Origin: JAXGXJ01 sp963816155
GTDB lineage: Bacteria > Actinomycetota > Thermoleophilia > RBG-16-64-13
DNA: 64,000 nt
NCBI GenBank assembly: GCA_963816155.1
Contig: CAWFJE010000010.1
Coordinates: 496,001-560,000, forward strand
Direction: 5' to 3'
Shown here piece by piece: positions 28,263-36,327 of the stretch; positions within the stretch are counted from its first letter, which is position 1, and each line of letters begins with the position of its first letter. A program made the translations under genes and the position numbers. The notes beneath the pieces are model-generated. The model saw nothing but the letters and a program-made list of their open reading frames with translations. It had not been told where the DNA came from and did no database searches.

Positions 28263-28733
28263 CTATTGCTTGTTCCACTTGCTTGCGTCCACAGAGTAGC
28301 CGGCATCCACATCGGGAGGTGATGCCTCCCAGAAGAAGCGGATGGTCTTGATCTTGAGCTTGCCCTCTGCGTCGAGGATGAGTTCGTACAGCGGGAGGTA
28401 GTGCTTCTGCACCTTGACCTCGTCGGTGGCCGTATCGTAGATGGTTGCCTGCAGGAAGGTCACCGACACCATCCGCTCCTCGTCCACGTAGACATCCTCC
28501 ACCACGAAGCGCTCGTAGTCCTCGGGATGTCCGGTAAGCATGTCATAGAATTCCTGTCGGCTGGTTATGGCGTTATCAGGCCCGCCAAAGACCGACATGT
28601 AGGGGATGAAGGTCAGGTCGGAAGCGAAGTACTCGTCCATGTGGTGGACCGTTTCTGCGGACTGCGCGTAGTCGTTGTATGTCGCGAAGTAGTCGTTCAT
28701 CCACTTGACGATCTCGTCTCGGGTCGGCTTCAT
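28263..28733 (-). CDS. NTF2/SnoaL-fold protein
   Basis: 156 residues starting at ATG 28733; the frame is open further upstream but without a ribosome site. It is a clear paralogue of the next gene (28783): shared N-terminal D-Y-F-A-T-Y-N, H-x-M-D-E-Y-F-A, a central Y-x-x-x-x-x-H-P and the closing F-F-W-E. The cone-shaped NTF2 fold serves in ketosteroid isomerases, SnoaL cyclases, scytalone dehydratase and small dioxygenase subunits. Because both copies sit between the bicupin and the OYE reductase, a heterodimeric isomerase or dehydratase acting on a ring intermediate is possible. I cannot assign catalysis from residues alone. Confidence 0.75.
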   Translation of the reverse strand: MKPTRDEIVKWMNDYFATYNDYAQSAETVHHMDEYFASDLTFIPYMSVFGGPDNAITSRQEFYDMLTGHPEDYERFVVEDVYVDEERMVSVTFLQATIYDTATDEVKVQKHYLPLYELILDAEGKLKIKTIRFFWEASPPDVDAGYSVDASKWNKQ

Positions 28734-28782
28734 GCCTGCTCGTCCTCCCTTTCGCAGCGTGCCGTCTGCCTGACGTCCCTGC

Positions 28783-29238
28783 CTACTGCCGCTTCCAGTC
28801 CCTCTCGAAGACATCGTCGATCTCAAGGGCCCCTTCCGGGAGGATCTCCCAGAAGAAGTCGAGCCTCTCGATCTTCATCTTGCCCTCCTCCTCGATGAGC
28901 GGATAACGGGCGAGATAGCGCTTAGTGAGCAATATCTCCTGCGTGTCGCGGTCGATGAGATCCGTCTTGATCTGAGCCACGAAAGTCTGGCGCCTCTCGT
29001 CGATCACGAGATCTTCCGGGGTGAGCCTCTCGATACCGGAGGGATGCGAGGTCAGCACCTTGTACCACTCGTCCCGGCCGGCCACCTTGCCCACGTAGGC
29101 GATGAACGGGTTGAAGACGAAGTCCTTCGCGAAGTATTCGTCCATGCGGTGGATCTCCGCGGGATCCTGACCGTACGTGTTGAAGGTCGCGAAGTACTCG
29201 TCTATCCACCGCGCGAGCTCGTCGTATGTCATCTTCAT
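28783..29238 (-). CDS. NTF2/SnoaL-fold protein, tandem paralogue
   Basis: 151 residues, ATG 29238. Shares the layout of the gene at 28263 (Y-F-A-T-F-N, H-R-M-D-E-Y-F-A, S-H-P, F-F-W-E) with about the same length, so the pair arose by tandem duplication. Charged pocket-candidate residues are D and E in M-D-E-Y-F and the H before P. The gap between the two genes is about 50 bases and contains a ribosome site for the second. The family includes isomerases and dehydratases of ring compounds; the function here is unknown. Confidence 0.75.
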   Translation of the reverse strand: MKMTYDELARWIDEYFATFNTYGQDPAEIHRMDEYFAKDFVFNPFIAYVGKVAGRDEWYKVLTSHPSGIERLTPEDLVIDERRQTFVAQIKTDLIDRDTQEILLTKRYLARYPLIEEEGKMKIERLDFFWEILPEGALEIDDVFERDWKRQ

Positions 29239-29267
29239 CTGGCTGGTTCCCCTCTCGGCTGCAGGTA

Positions 29268-30204
29268 CTAGAAGAGCTTCTCGTATGCAGGGTCGTTGGC
29301 CGCTTCGAACATGAAGATGGGCGTGTCGATCCTCTTGAGAGTCACAGGGCAGTGCTCGACGCCCTTGGGTACGAAGATCAGGCAGGTCTTGGTGATGGTG
29401 TGCCTCTCTCCCCCCATCAGGAACTCTATCTCACCCCCCAGTTCACGGGGATAGTTCCTGTTCGTGCCGCCGAAGCCGATGACCTCATCGAAGTCGTGGG
29501 TATGGGGGATCTCGATATCGACCGGCTTGCCGCCCGGGAGACCCCATAGGATCTCGCAGCCGACGAAGAGCGAGCAGCCGGGAACGATGGCATCCATGAT
29601 GCCAAGCAGCATGGTCCTGTCCAGGATCTTGCCCTCCTGTGACCTGATCGTCCATGGCCTGGACCATCTCGGCGGGCATGGGCGGCATGAGGTCCTCGGT
29701 CAGAAAGTACTTGCCGTACTTCGACTCGCTCATCGTCTCCCCTCCCTCCTGATCCATCTTCTCCTGGTGACCACCGGGGTCAGCCTCGGCCAGACTGCCC
29801 GCCCCCAGCATGATGGTCATCTCCAGATGCGGCTTCGAGAACGACTTCCAGGTCAGCGGACCGTGTTTGACTCCCTTGGGAACGAAGACCGAACAGGTCT
29901 TGGTGAGGACGAGCGCCTCCCCGTCCACGACGAACTCTATCTCGGCCCCCAAGTCCTCGGGGTCGTCCGAGTCGGTGCCGATGTGCAGGACAATCTCGTC
30001 GTATTCATGAGTGTGCTCGAGGATGTGGGTGGCAGGATCGGGCATGGCCAAGATCCAACCACACTCGATGTAGTTGTCCGACCCGGGAATGAGGTTGTTG
30101 CTCATCAAGGTCATGGCGGGTATGCGTCCGGCCACCTCGATGGCCGGCACGATCTCGTAGGCCGGACTGCTCACAAAGTATTTCTGCGCATCAGATCCCG
30201 ACAT
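29268..30204 (-). CDS. Two-domain cupin protein (bicupin), one frameshift
   Basis: About 311 residues with two cupin barrels joined by a ~25-residue polar linker. ATG 30204 follows AAAGGA and overlaps the end of the mutL-like gene by 14 bases. Domain 1 has H-T-H-E-Y-D-E-I-V-L-H-I-G and V-F-V-P-K-G-V-K-H-G-P. Domain 2 starts with M-S-E-S-K-Y-G-K-Y and has H-T-H-D-F-D-E-V-I and I-F-V-P-K-G-V-E-H-C-P. An extra base in the run at 29632-29634 separates the start of domain 2 from its body. A ribosome-site-like GGAGGGGAGACG before domain 2 (ATG 29733) leaves open internal initiation of a free second domain. It is the last gene of the GRE-mutase operon. Confidence 0.75.
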
Positions 30205-31630
30205 GCTGCTGCGTCCTTTCCTGTGGGTCGTCTCCCCCAGCGTCGTGGCCATCGCCGCTCCGTAGGGGCGTAACGTACTTCTGCAACAGGTCCAGTGCCT
30301 TGACCGGCTCGCTCTGAGCGAGGAGGCCCAGGGCGAAGAGGATGTAGTGAGAGTCGAGCAGCATGCGCGGTGCTTTGGGCTTGAGTACCGTGGGACGACC
30401 GGGCTCGAACACGGCACCCGAGAGCACCCCGACCGGATCGGTCGAGAAGGAGATGGGGCCGCCCGCACCCAGCAACCACTGCACCTGGGTGAGGTCTTTG
30501 CCCCGCTGCAGCCACACCTCTCCGTTGGGGGTCACCACGGACTTGAGTGAGCCCACGTGACGGTCCACGGCCGAGCGCACGGCCACCCCCGCCAGCAGCA
30601 GGTGACAGGCGACCTGCTCCTCGCCGCGGGGCACGCTGTTCTCGGCGCACATGGCCGCGACCGCCTCAGCGAAGCCCGGCGGCACCTCTTCCAATTCCAC
30701 GATCGCCCTGAGAGTGTCGAGGTTGTGGAACAGACCGAGGTCTCCCTCGACCGTGCGCTTCGCATACGGTTCGGGCAAGCCCACGAAATTGACGGTCCCG
30801 CTCGTGGGCGCTCCCTTGGCGACCGAGTAGACATCGGTGGTAGCTCCGCCGACGTCCACCAGCAGCACCTCGCCCAGTCCCGGCCACCCGGCCGTGCCAT
30901 CCGCGAGCAGCTTCGCGGCCTCGAGGACGGCCGCCGGCGTGGGCATGATCACGTCGGCGATCATGCCCCGAGCGCGACCGATGCCCTTGGCTTCAGTGAT
31001 GCGCGCGATGAAAAGGTCGCGTATCTTGCGGTTGGCCGCCTCCACCTCCAGCACGCCGATCTCGGGCATGACGTTGGAGGTGTAGATGACATTCTTGTCC
31101 GAGCCGGCGAGGAGGGCCTCGACCTCGTCGTAGGCCGACTTGTTGCCGGCCACGATGACGTTGGTCACGCCGGACCCTGATTTGGCGAGCATGGCGGCGT
31201 TGTGGACGATGACCTTCCGGTTGCCGCCGTCGGTGCCTCCGGTGAGAAGGACGATATCCGGAGCCATGTCCTGGATCTCACGGAGTTCAGCCTCGGTCAG
31301 TTCGAAAGAGAAGGAGCCGACGATCTTGGCCCCCGCGCCCAGGGCCGCTCTGCGGCCCGCTTCGGTGGTGTACTCCGGCACCAGCCCCACACAAACGACC
31401 TTGAGTCCACCGGCCGCACTGCTGCAGGCCAGAGTGTTCCGTCGCTCGGCCTCCCCGAAGGTGACGCTCTCGGCCAGGAGCGAGAAGGCCTCTTCCAACC
31501 CGACGGTAATGTCACGGTCAACGGTCGAGGGTACCTGCACCCGGCCCAGCAGTTCCCCGGCCTCCAGGTCGAAGGCCACCAGTTTGGTGAAGGTACTGCC
31601 GAAGTCGACGAAGAGCCGGGTGTCCCCCAC
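30191..31630 (-). CDS. glmL: GlmL/MutL-type ASKHA-fold protein of a B12 mutase
   Basis: 479 residues, ATG 31630; family length is about 460. Opens with the actin/Hsp70-type phosphate loop (V-D-F-G-S-T-F-T-K) and has the second loop L-L-V-D-V-G-G-A-T-T-D near 262-272. The last ~20 residues are an Asp/Gln-rich tail beyond the usual end. MutL/GlmL accompanies glutamate mutase and related two-component carbon-skeleton mutases, and is thought to protect or reactivate the B12 enzyme. It lies 38 bases after the mutase S gene. The catalytic E partner is not adjacent but at 51600, about 20 kb away. Confidence 0.88.
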   Translation of the reverse strand: MGDTRLFVDFGSTFTKLVAFDLEAGELLGRVQVPSTVDRDITVGLEEAFSLLAESVTFGEAERRNTLACSSAAGGLKVVCVGLVPEYTTEAGRRAALGAGAKIVGSFSFELTEAELREIQDMAPDIVLLTGGTDGGNRKVIVHNAAMLAKSGSGVTNVIVAGNKSAYDEVEALLAGSDKNVIYTSNVMPEIGVLEVEAANRKIRDLFIARITEAKGIGRARGMIADVIMPTPAAVLEAAKLLADGTAGWPGLGEVLLVDVGGATTDVYSVAKGAPTSGTVNFVGLPEPYAKRTVEGDLGLFHNLDTLRAIVELEEVPPGFAEAVAAMCAENSVPRGEEQVACHLLLAGVAVRSAVDRHVGSLKSVVTPNGEVWLQRGKDLTQVQWLLGAGGPISFSTDPVGVLSGAVFEPGRPTVLKPKAPRMLLDSHYILFALGLLAQSEPVKALDLLQKYVTPLRSGDGHDAGGDDPQERTQQHVGI

Positions 31631-31667
31631 GATTATCGCTCTACCTACGCGGCTCGAGTACCGGACC

Positions 31668-32102
31668 TCACGGGCGCTCGGCTCGTTTTCGACTGAGATC
31701 GGCCTTCAGATCCTTGATCCCCTCCCGGACGTCGGTCTCGGGCGGATAGACCCGGTCGAAACCCATGCGCTTGAACTTGGCCTCGTCCTCTGCGAAGTTG
31801 CGCCGGGACACGCCCAGGATGCCGCCCACGTACAGGAGGATGTCCTCCAAGCCCGCCTCCGTGCACTTGTCACGAAAGCCTTCCAGGTCCAGTTCGGCCA
31901 TGCCGTAGAGGGAACTGATCATCATGGCGTCGGCCGCCGTCTCCTGCGCGGCCATGATGAACTCTTCAGCGGGAGTCTGGGCGCCCAGTTCCACGACCTT
32001 GAAGCCGGCCTCGCGCAGAGCGCGCGAGATCACCTTCGTCCCGATGACGTGAGCGTCGACTCCGATGGTCCCCGTGATGACGCAGGCTGACTGGTCCTCC
32101 AT
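31668..32102 (-). CDS. glmS: Glutamate-mutase-type cobalamin-binding S subunit
   Basis: 144 residues, ATG 32102; the family has about 137. The base-off/His-on cobalamin motif D-x-H-x-x-G is D16-A-H18-V-I-G21, followed by S-S-L-Y-G and Y-V-G-G, which cradle the nucleotide tail. Together with an E subunit it would form an adenosylcobalamin mutase that rearranges a carbon skeleton, as glutamate to 3-methylaspartate. It is located directly between the GRE activase and MutL genes. In C. tetanomorphum-type clusters the S, L and E genes are contiguous; here E is separate (51600). Confidence 0.9.
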   Translation of the reverse strand: MEDQSACVITGTIGVDAHVIGTKVISRALREAGFKVVELGAQTPAEEFIMAAQETAADAMMISSLYGMAELDLEGFRDKCTEAGLEDILLYVGGILGVSRRNFAEDEAKFKRMGFDRVYPPETDVREGIKDLKADLSRKRAERP

Positions 32103-32153
32103 CTGTCCCCCTCTGGCTCGTCGACGGTCGGCGTTTCGTGACTGCTGCCGTAG

Positions 32154-33066
32154 CTAGACGGCGATGTCGCAGGTGAGTCCGCGGGTCTCCAGGATCTTGC
32201 AGGCGGCCTGCATGAACTCCTGTGAGGGCGTCTCGGCACCCGGCCAGTTCGTAGTCCAATCCCAGCATGGCGTACTTCTGCTGCCCGTAGCGATGGTAGG
32301 GCAGTAGATGCACGGTGGCCCCCGGCACATGGGTAGCCACCATCTCTGCGATATCGGATACGGCATCACTGGTGTCGTTGAAACCGGGTATGACCGGCAC
32401 ACGCACGACCAGAGGGATGCCGCTGGCGGCTACCTCAGCGAAGTTGCGGAGGATGGTCTCGTTGGTGCGCCCGGTCTCGGCCCGATGGATGCTCGGATCG
32501 ATGTGCTTGATGTCGAAGTAGACCAGGTCCACATACGGCAGCAGTCTGCGCAGTGCTTCCGTATCGCCCAATCCCGAGGTATCCAGGCAGGTATGAATGC
32601 CCGCCTCGTGGGAGCGGCGCAGGATCTCCAGAGCAAACTCGGGCTGGGACAGGACCTCGCCCCCGGAGAGGGTGATCCCACCACCGGAGTCCTGATAGAA
32701 GTCAAGGTCGCGGCTGATCACGGCAGCTACTTCGTCCGCCGACATCTCCTTGCCACTGAGGCGCATGGCGTCGTGCGGGCACGCCTGCACACAGTCGCCG
32801 CAGGCGGTGCACACGTCACGGTCGATGATGATGCCGTCGGCTCCCACGCTGATGGCCCCCAGGGAGCAGGCCTCTACGCAGCGATAGCAGCGTTTGCAGA
32901 GAGACTCGCGATGCATGAGTTCCGGCTCCGGGCTCTGGGACTCCGGGTTGGAGCACCACACGCAGCTGAGCGGGCAGCCCTTGAAGAAGACGGTAGTGCG
33001 GATGCCCGGACCATCGTCGATGCTGTACCTCTGGATGTTGAAAACGGTCCCGGTAACGGTTGTCAC
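32154..33066 (-). CDS. Glycyl radical enzyme activase (radical SAM), frameshifted near the end
   Basis: About 303 residues. The radical-SAM motif is C31-x3-C35-x2-C38 in K-G-C-P-L-S-C-V-W-C. An inserted ferredoxin domain follows (C-K-R-C-Y-R-C-V-E-A-C near 57-67 and C-T-A-C-G-D-C-V-Q-A-C-P near 86-97), as in activases of GRE decarboxylases, dehydratases and arylalkylsuccinate synthases but not PflA. The S-G-G-E motif is present near 134. The last ~30 residues need removal of one base in the run at 32239-32241, after which the protein ends at 32154. It would install the glycyl radical on the enzyme encoded just upstream (33158-35713). Confidence 0.87.
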
Positions 33067-33100
33067 TGCCGATCACTCCTCGTTCATGTCGTGAGAGAAC

Positions 33101-33139
33101 CCCCGGAGCGCCGCCGCCGATGGCGGCGGCGCTCCGGGG
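33101..33139 (-). terminator. Perfect 18-bp hairpin between GRE and activase genes
   Basis: Bases 33101-33118 and 33122-33139 are exact inverted complements (outer CCCCGG/CCGGGG, inner CCGCCGCC/GGCGGCGG) around a 3-base loop. In the transcribed direction it follows the GRE stop by ~18 bases and precedes the activase start by ~35. There is no long U-run after it, so it may be a partial terminator or an RNA stabiliser that sets a high GRE-to-activase ratio rather than a full stop. Confidence 0.65.
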
Positions 33140-33157
33140 TCAAACGGTGTCTGTTCG

Positions 33158-35713
33158 CTACCCCACTTCGTGCATAGTACGCTCGACGATCTCTTCCTGC
33201 AGTTCCGGCGGAAGATCGACGAAGTACGCGCTGTAGCCGCCGACACGCACCAGCAGGTCCTTGTGGGCCTCGGGCTTCTCGCGGGCCGCCATGAGCTCTT
33301 CGGCGCTGTGGATGTTGAACTGGATGTGCCAGCCGCCACGCTTGTTGAAGGTCTTGATGAGCGAAGCCATCTTGCTCAGCTTCTCCGGACTGTTGAGCAC
33401 GGCCTTGGAGAACTTCATGTTGTGGGCCACGCCCGCGCACTCGTAGGGCGTCGGATACTTGGTGGCCGACAGGATGAGAGCCGTGGGGCCGTTGACGTCT
33501 CCGCCGGCCATGGCCGATGTGCCACCATCGTAGATGGGGGTCCCGGCAAAGCGTCCGTTGGGCATGGCGCCCACGGCTTTGCCCTGGGTCACGTGACCGG
33601 CAGCCGCACCCTTGAACAGCATCGGCTTCTCACCGGTGATGGGATCGGGTCGGCTCTGCAGGATGCTCTGCGTGTCCCGCGACAGGCGGATATACCAGTC
33701 GTCCACGTAGTCGTCGTCGTTGCCGTACTTGGGAGCCTTGAGGGCCATCTGGCGGACGTCCTCGTAGCCCTCCCAGTTGGCATCCATGGCCTCGAGCAAC
33801 TCGGCCATGGTGACCTTCTTCTCGTCGAAGACCAGGTACTGGACGTCCGCCATGTAGTCGGCGCAGTCGCAGATGCCCTTGTCGCCCACCCACGAAGCCT
33901 TGCCCACAGGATAGCGGCAGCCACCCTCGCGGGAGGTGAGGCCGGCGGGGATGCAGTCGCGGTAGAGCATACCGGCGCGGTACCCGCTCATGGGGCTGTT
34001 GGCGGCCTCGGTGGTCCACCAGATGAAGTAGTGCTCGCGCATCTTCTCGGCGAAGTAGTCCTCCTGCTTGAGGAACGCTTCATAGAGTTGCTCGATGGAC
34101 GTGAAGGTCCTCGGGTCGCCCGTATGCAGGCCTACTTGCTTGCCGGTGCGCGGATCGAAACCATCGTGCAGGGTGACTTCCATGACCTTGGTCTGCACCA
34201 GGTTGAACGCGCCGGCCATGTGCTCCGCACATTCCATGTGGTAGCCGAGGCAGCCACTGGCGTTCCAGTTGCAGGCGTCTTCGATAGGCACTCCGCGATC
34301 GAGATAGCGGCGCGTACCCAGCTCGTCGTTCAGGAAGGCGGGGTTGCCGCCGCCGAACGCTCGGTTGCATTCCAGGGCGTGGACGATGAACTGCTCATCT
34401 TGGTCCTCGTGGTAGCGCACATACACCGCCGGCTCGGAAAGATGTATCTGAGCCATTGTGGAGAGAACCAGCCAGGACACCTCGTTAGTGAGGTCGTTGC
34501 CGTCCATGTCGCGACCACACAGCGTCACGTTGGGCAGCTGGCTGCCGGGGGCGGCGCGATGCTCGCGCTTGATGGTGACTAGGTTCTCGACCTCGCGGAT
34601 CTTCAGCCACATGGCGCCGATCAGCTCCGCGGCCTCGGCTCGGGTGAGTTTGCCGCCCTCGATATCCGCCTTGTAGTACGGGTACCAGAACTGGTCGATA
34701 CGACCCACAGGGACCTCGGCGCGGTCGGAACTCTCCTTCCATGCAGCCAAGTGCATAAAGCGCACCGACTGCACGGCTTCCCAGAAGTCGCGCGGAGGTT
34801 CGGCCGGCACGCGCTCGCACACGTCGGCGATCTTGAGGAGTTCGGCCTTGCGGACCGGATCGCTCGCCTTATCTGCCAGTTCACGGGCCAGAGCGGCATG
34901 TCGCCTCGCGAAGGTTATGAGGGCCTCGAACATGATGACGATGGATTTGAGCAGGTACCACTTACGCAGCGCGTTGGTGCCCGCGCGCATCTCTCCGAAC
35001 CCTTCGGCCTTCATCCTCTCCATCTCGGCCTTGGCCAGGCCGATGACGTGGTTGAAGCCCAGTCTGAGCACGTCGCCGCTGGGCTGGACCACGCCGCCGC
35101 CGAAGGCGCCGTTGCCCTGGAACAGGCCGCGGTCGGGGTTCTCGCGCACAGCGCGGCCTTCGAGGATCATGGCGTGGTCGAACAGCAGGTCGAAATGTTC
35201 CTTGCCCAATTCCTCTTCCAGAGCCGCGTTGACGTAGTTGACCGGGTCCATGTGCTCTACCCAGTACTCAGCGTCCGCCTTGAGCTTCTCGAGGTCCTCG
35301 GGGTCGATGACCGTGGAGGAGATGTCGCTCAGCTTGCGATCGAACTTGCCCGTCTCGCACATGGACAGGATCTCCCGCGGTTTCATGGCGCACAGCATGT
35401 TGTTGCCGCGGATGAACTTGGTGGAGGAGCCCACGATGATCTCGGGATCCCGGATGAGGATGGGACATTCCTCCATCCTCTTCTGGAAGGCTTTGGCCCA
35501 GCGGAAGTCGACCGGCATCTGCTCGGTCTCCTTCCAGGATTCGGTGAAGAGCAGCGTGTCGTCGACATAGACCTGAGGAGCGGCGTCTTCCCATTCCTTC
35601 TTGAGCTTCTTCAGGCGGTCCGTCATCACGGCGATAGAACGGATCTCCTCAGCTGCCGCCGGGTCGATGGTGCCGGTGACCACAGGAGCGATCTTCGGGG
35701 TCTCAGGTGTCAT
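33158..35713 (-). CDS. Glycyl radical enzyme (PFL-like), substrate unknown
   Basis: 851 residues; ATG 35713 is preceded by AAGGGAGA. The glycyl radical loop near the C-terminus reads R-V-G-G-Y-S-A-Y-F with the radical glycine at about 826. The thiyl cysteine is in N-A-S-G-C-L-G-Y-H near residue 487. The C-x-E triad found in diol dehydratases, choline lyase and hydroxyphenylacetate decarboxylase is absent (C-L-G instead), and there are nearby extra cysteines (D-A-C-N upstream, H-M-E-C downstream). Length and the ferredoxin-containing activase fit arylalkylsuccinate synthase, decarboxylase or dehydratase classes. It is the first gene of the unit GRE-activase-mutase S-MutL-bicupin. Strictly anaerobic, oxygen-labile chemistry is certain if expressed; the reaction is not. 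Confidence 0.9.
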   Translation of the reverse strand: MTPETPKIAPVVTGTIDPAAAEEIRSIAVMTDRLKKLKKEWEDAAPQVYVDDTLLFTESWKETEQMPVDFRWAKAFQKRMEECPILIRDPEIIVGSSTKFIRGNNMLCAMKPREILSMCETGKFDRKLSDISSTVIDPEDLEKLKADAEYWVEHMDPVNYVNAALEEELGKEHFDLLFDHAMILEGRAVRENPDRGLFQGNGAFGGGVVQPSGDVLRLGFNHVIGLAKAEMERMKAEGFGEMRAGTNALRKWYLLKSIVIMFEALITFARRHAALARELADKASDPVRKAELLKIADVCERVPAEPPRDFWEAVQSVRFMHLAAWKESSDRAEVPVGRIDQFWYPYYKADIEGGKLTRAEAAELIGAMWLKIREVENLVTIKREHRAAPGSQLPNVTLCGRDMDGNDLTNEVSWLVLSTMAQIHLSEPAVYVRYHEDQDEQFIVHALECNRAFGGGNPAFLNDELGTRRYLDRGVPIEDACNWNASGCLGYHMECAEHMAGAFNLVQTKVMEVTLHDGFDPRTGKQVGLHTGDPRTFTSIEQLYEAFLKQEDYFAEKMREHYFIWWTTEAANSPMSGYRAGMLYRDCIPAGLTSREGGCRYPVGKASWVGDKGICDCADYMADVQYLVFDEKKVTMAELLEAMDANWEGYEDVRQMALKAPKYGNDDDYVDDWYIRLSRDTQSILQSRPDPITGEKPMLFKGAAAGHVTQGKAVGAMPNGRFAGTPIYDGGTSAMAGGDVNGPTALILSATKYPTPYECAGVAHNMKFSKAVLNSPEKLSKMASLIKTFNKRGGWHIQFNIHSAEELMAAREKPEAHKDLLVRVGGYSAYFVDLPPELQEEIVERTMHEVG

Positions 35714-35766
35714 TCTGTCTCCCTTCGCGAACACGATCCCGCATGATCCACACACCCGCGGGTTCC

Positions 35767-35829
35767 GTATACTGAACTATGTTCTGGATTCTATGCTTTC
35801 ATTCTCTCTGAAAGGGGTCTTCTTGTCAA
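35767..35829 (-). promoter_or_regulatory. GRE promoter region with operator-like half-palindrome
   Basis: A TTGACA -35-like word lies on the minus strand at 35829-35824, upstream of the GRE. Nearer the gene, 35767-35787 on the plus strand reads GTATACTGAAC, TAT, GTTCTGG: the left arm ACTGAAC is complete and the right arm matches in GTTC. The same 11 bases GTATACTGAAC begin a perfect palindrome at 58656 in front of the MFS gene. A shared repressor or activator site, perhaps for the IclR protein at 57276, is inferred. Confidence 0.5.
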
Positions 35830-35849
35830 GATTCTGTGATCCCCCGGGC

Positions 35850-36290
35850 CTATTTCCCGGCATCTTCCATGCGCTCAGTGGCGACACCGAGCTGACAGAA
35901 GAAGGTGAAGGTATCGGCCACGTCCCAGTGCTCCGCGATCTTGCCCTCCTCGAGGCGGAAGATATCCACAACGTCGAACTCCAGGGTGCTGCCCGTCGAC
36001 TCCTTGCCCAGCCACTCCCCGCCCGTATGCGTGCCGCTGGTGGTGCTGTGGGCCATGACGATGTCGTCCTCGGCCACCATCCTCCTCAGCGTGTAGCGGA
36101 AGTCGGGCACGGCCGCGAAGATGGTCTCGAAGAACTGCACGAAGCCTTCTCTGCCCTGCGGACAGTCGGCGTTGTGCTGGATGTAATCCTCGCGCATGTA
36201 GCTGTCCAACCGGCTCATGTCGTGATCGATGAACACATCCTGATAGAAGCGCGCCACCACATCCCTGTTCGAGTCGCTGTTGGAACTCAC
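35850..36290 (-). CDS. SnoaL-like ester cyclase-family protein
   Basis: 146 residues, ATG 36290. NTF2 fold of the SnoaL polyketide-cyclase type: D-V-F-I-D-H-D-M, Y-I-Q-H-N-A near 36-41, G-R-E-G-F-V-Q-F-F, V-A-E-D-D-I-V-M-A-H and the closing I-A-E-H-W-D-V-A-D, which is the classical SnoaL signature. It differs from the tandem pair at 28263/28783, which lack that signature. Such proteins catalyse aldol-type ring closure or have isomerase/hydrolase roles. It sits upstream of the GRE with ~140 bases between, so it may end a separate transcript with the SDR and FAD genes. Confidence 0.8.
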   Translation of the reverse strand: MSSNSDSNRDVVARFYQDVFIDHDMSRLDSYMREDYIQHNADCPQGREGFVQFFETIFAAVPDFRYTLRRMVAEDDIVMAHSTTSGTHTGGEWLGKESTGSTLEFDVVDIFRLEEGKIAEHWDVADTFTFFCQLGVATERMEDAGK

Positions 36291-36327
36291 GCCGCCACCT
36301 CTCTCATGCCATCGCTCTTCGCATGAT

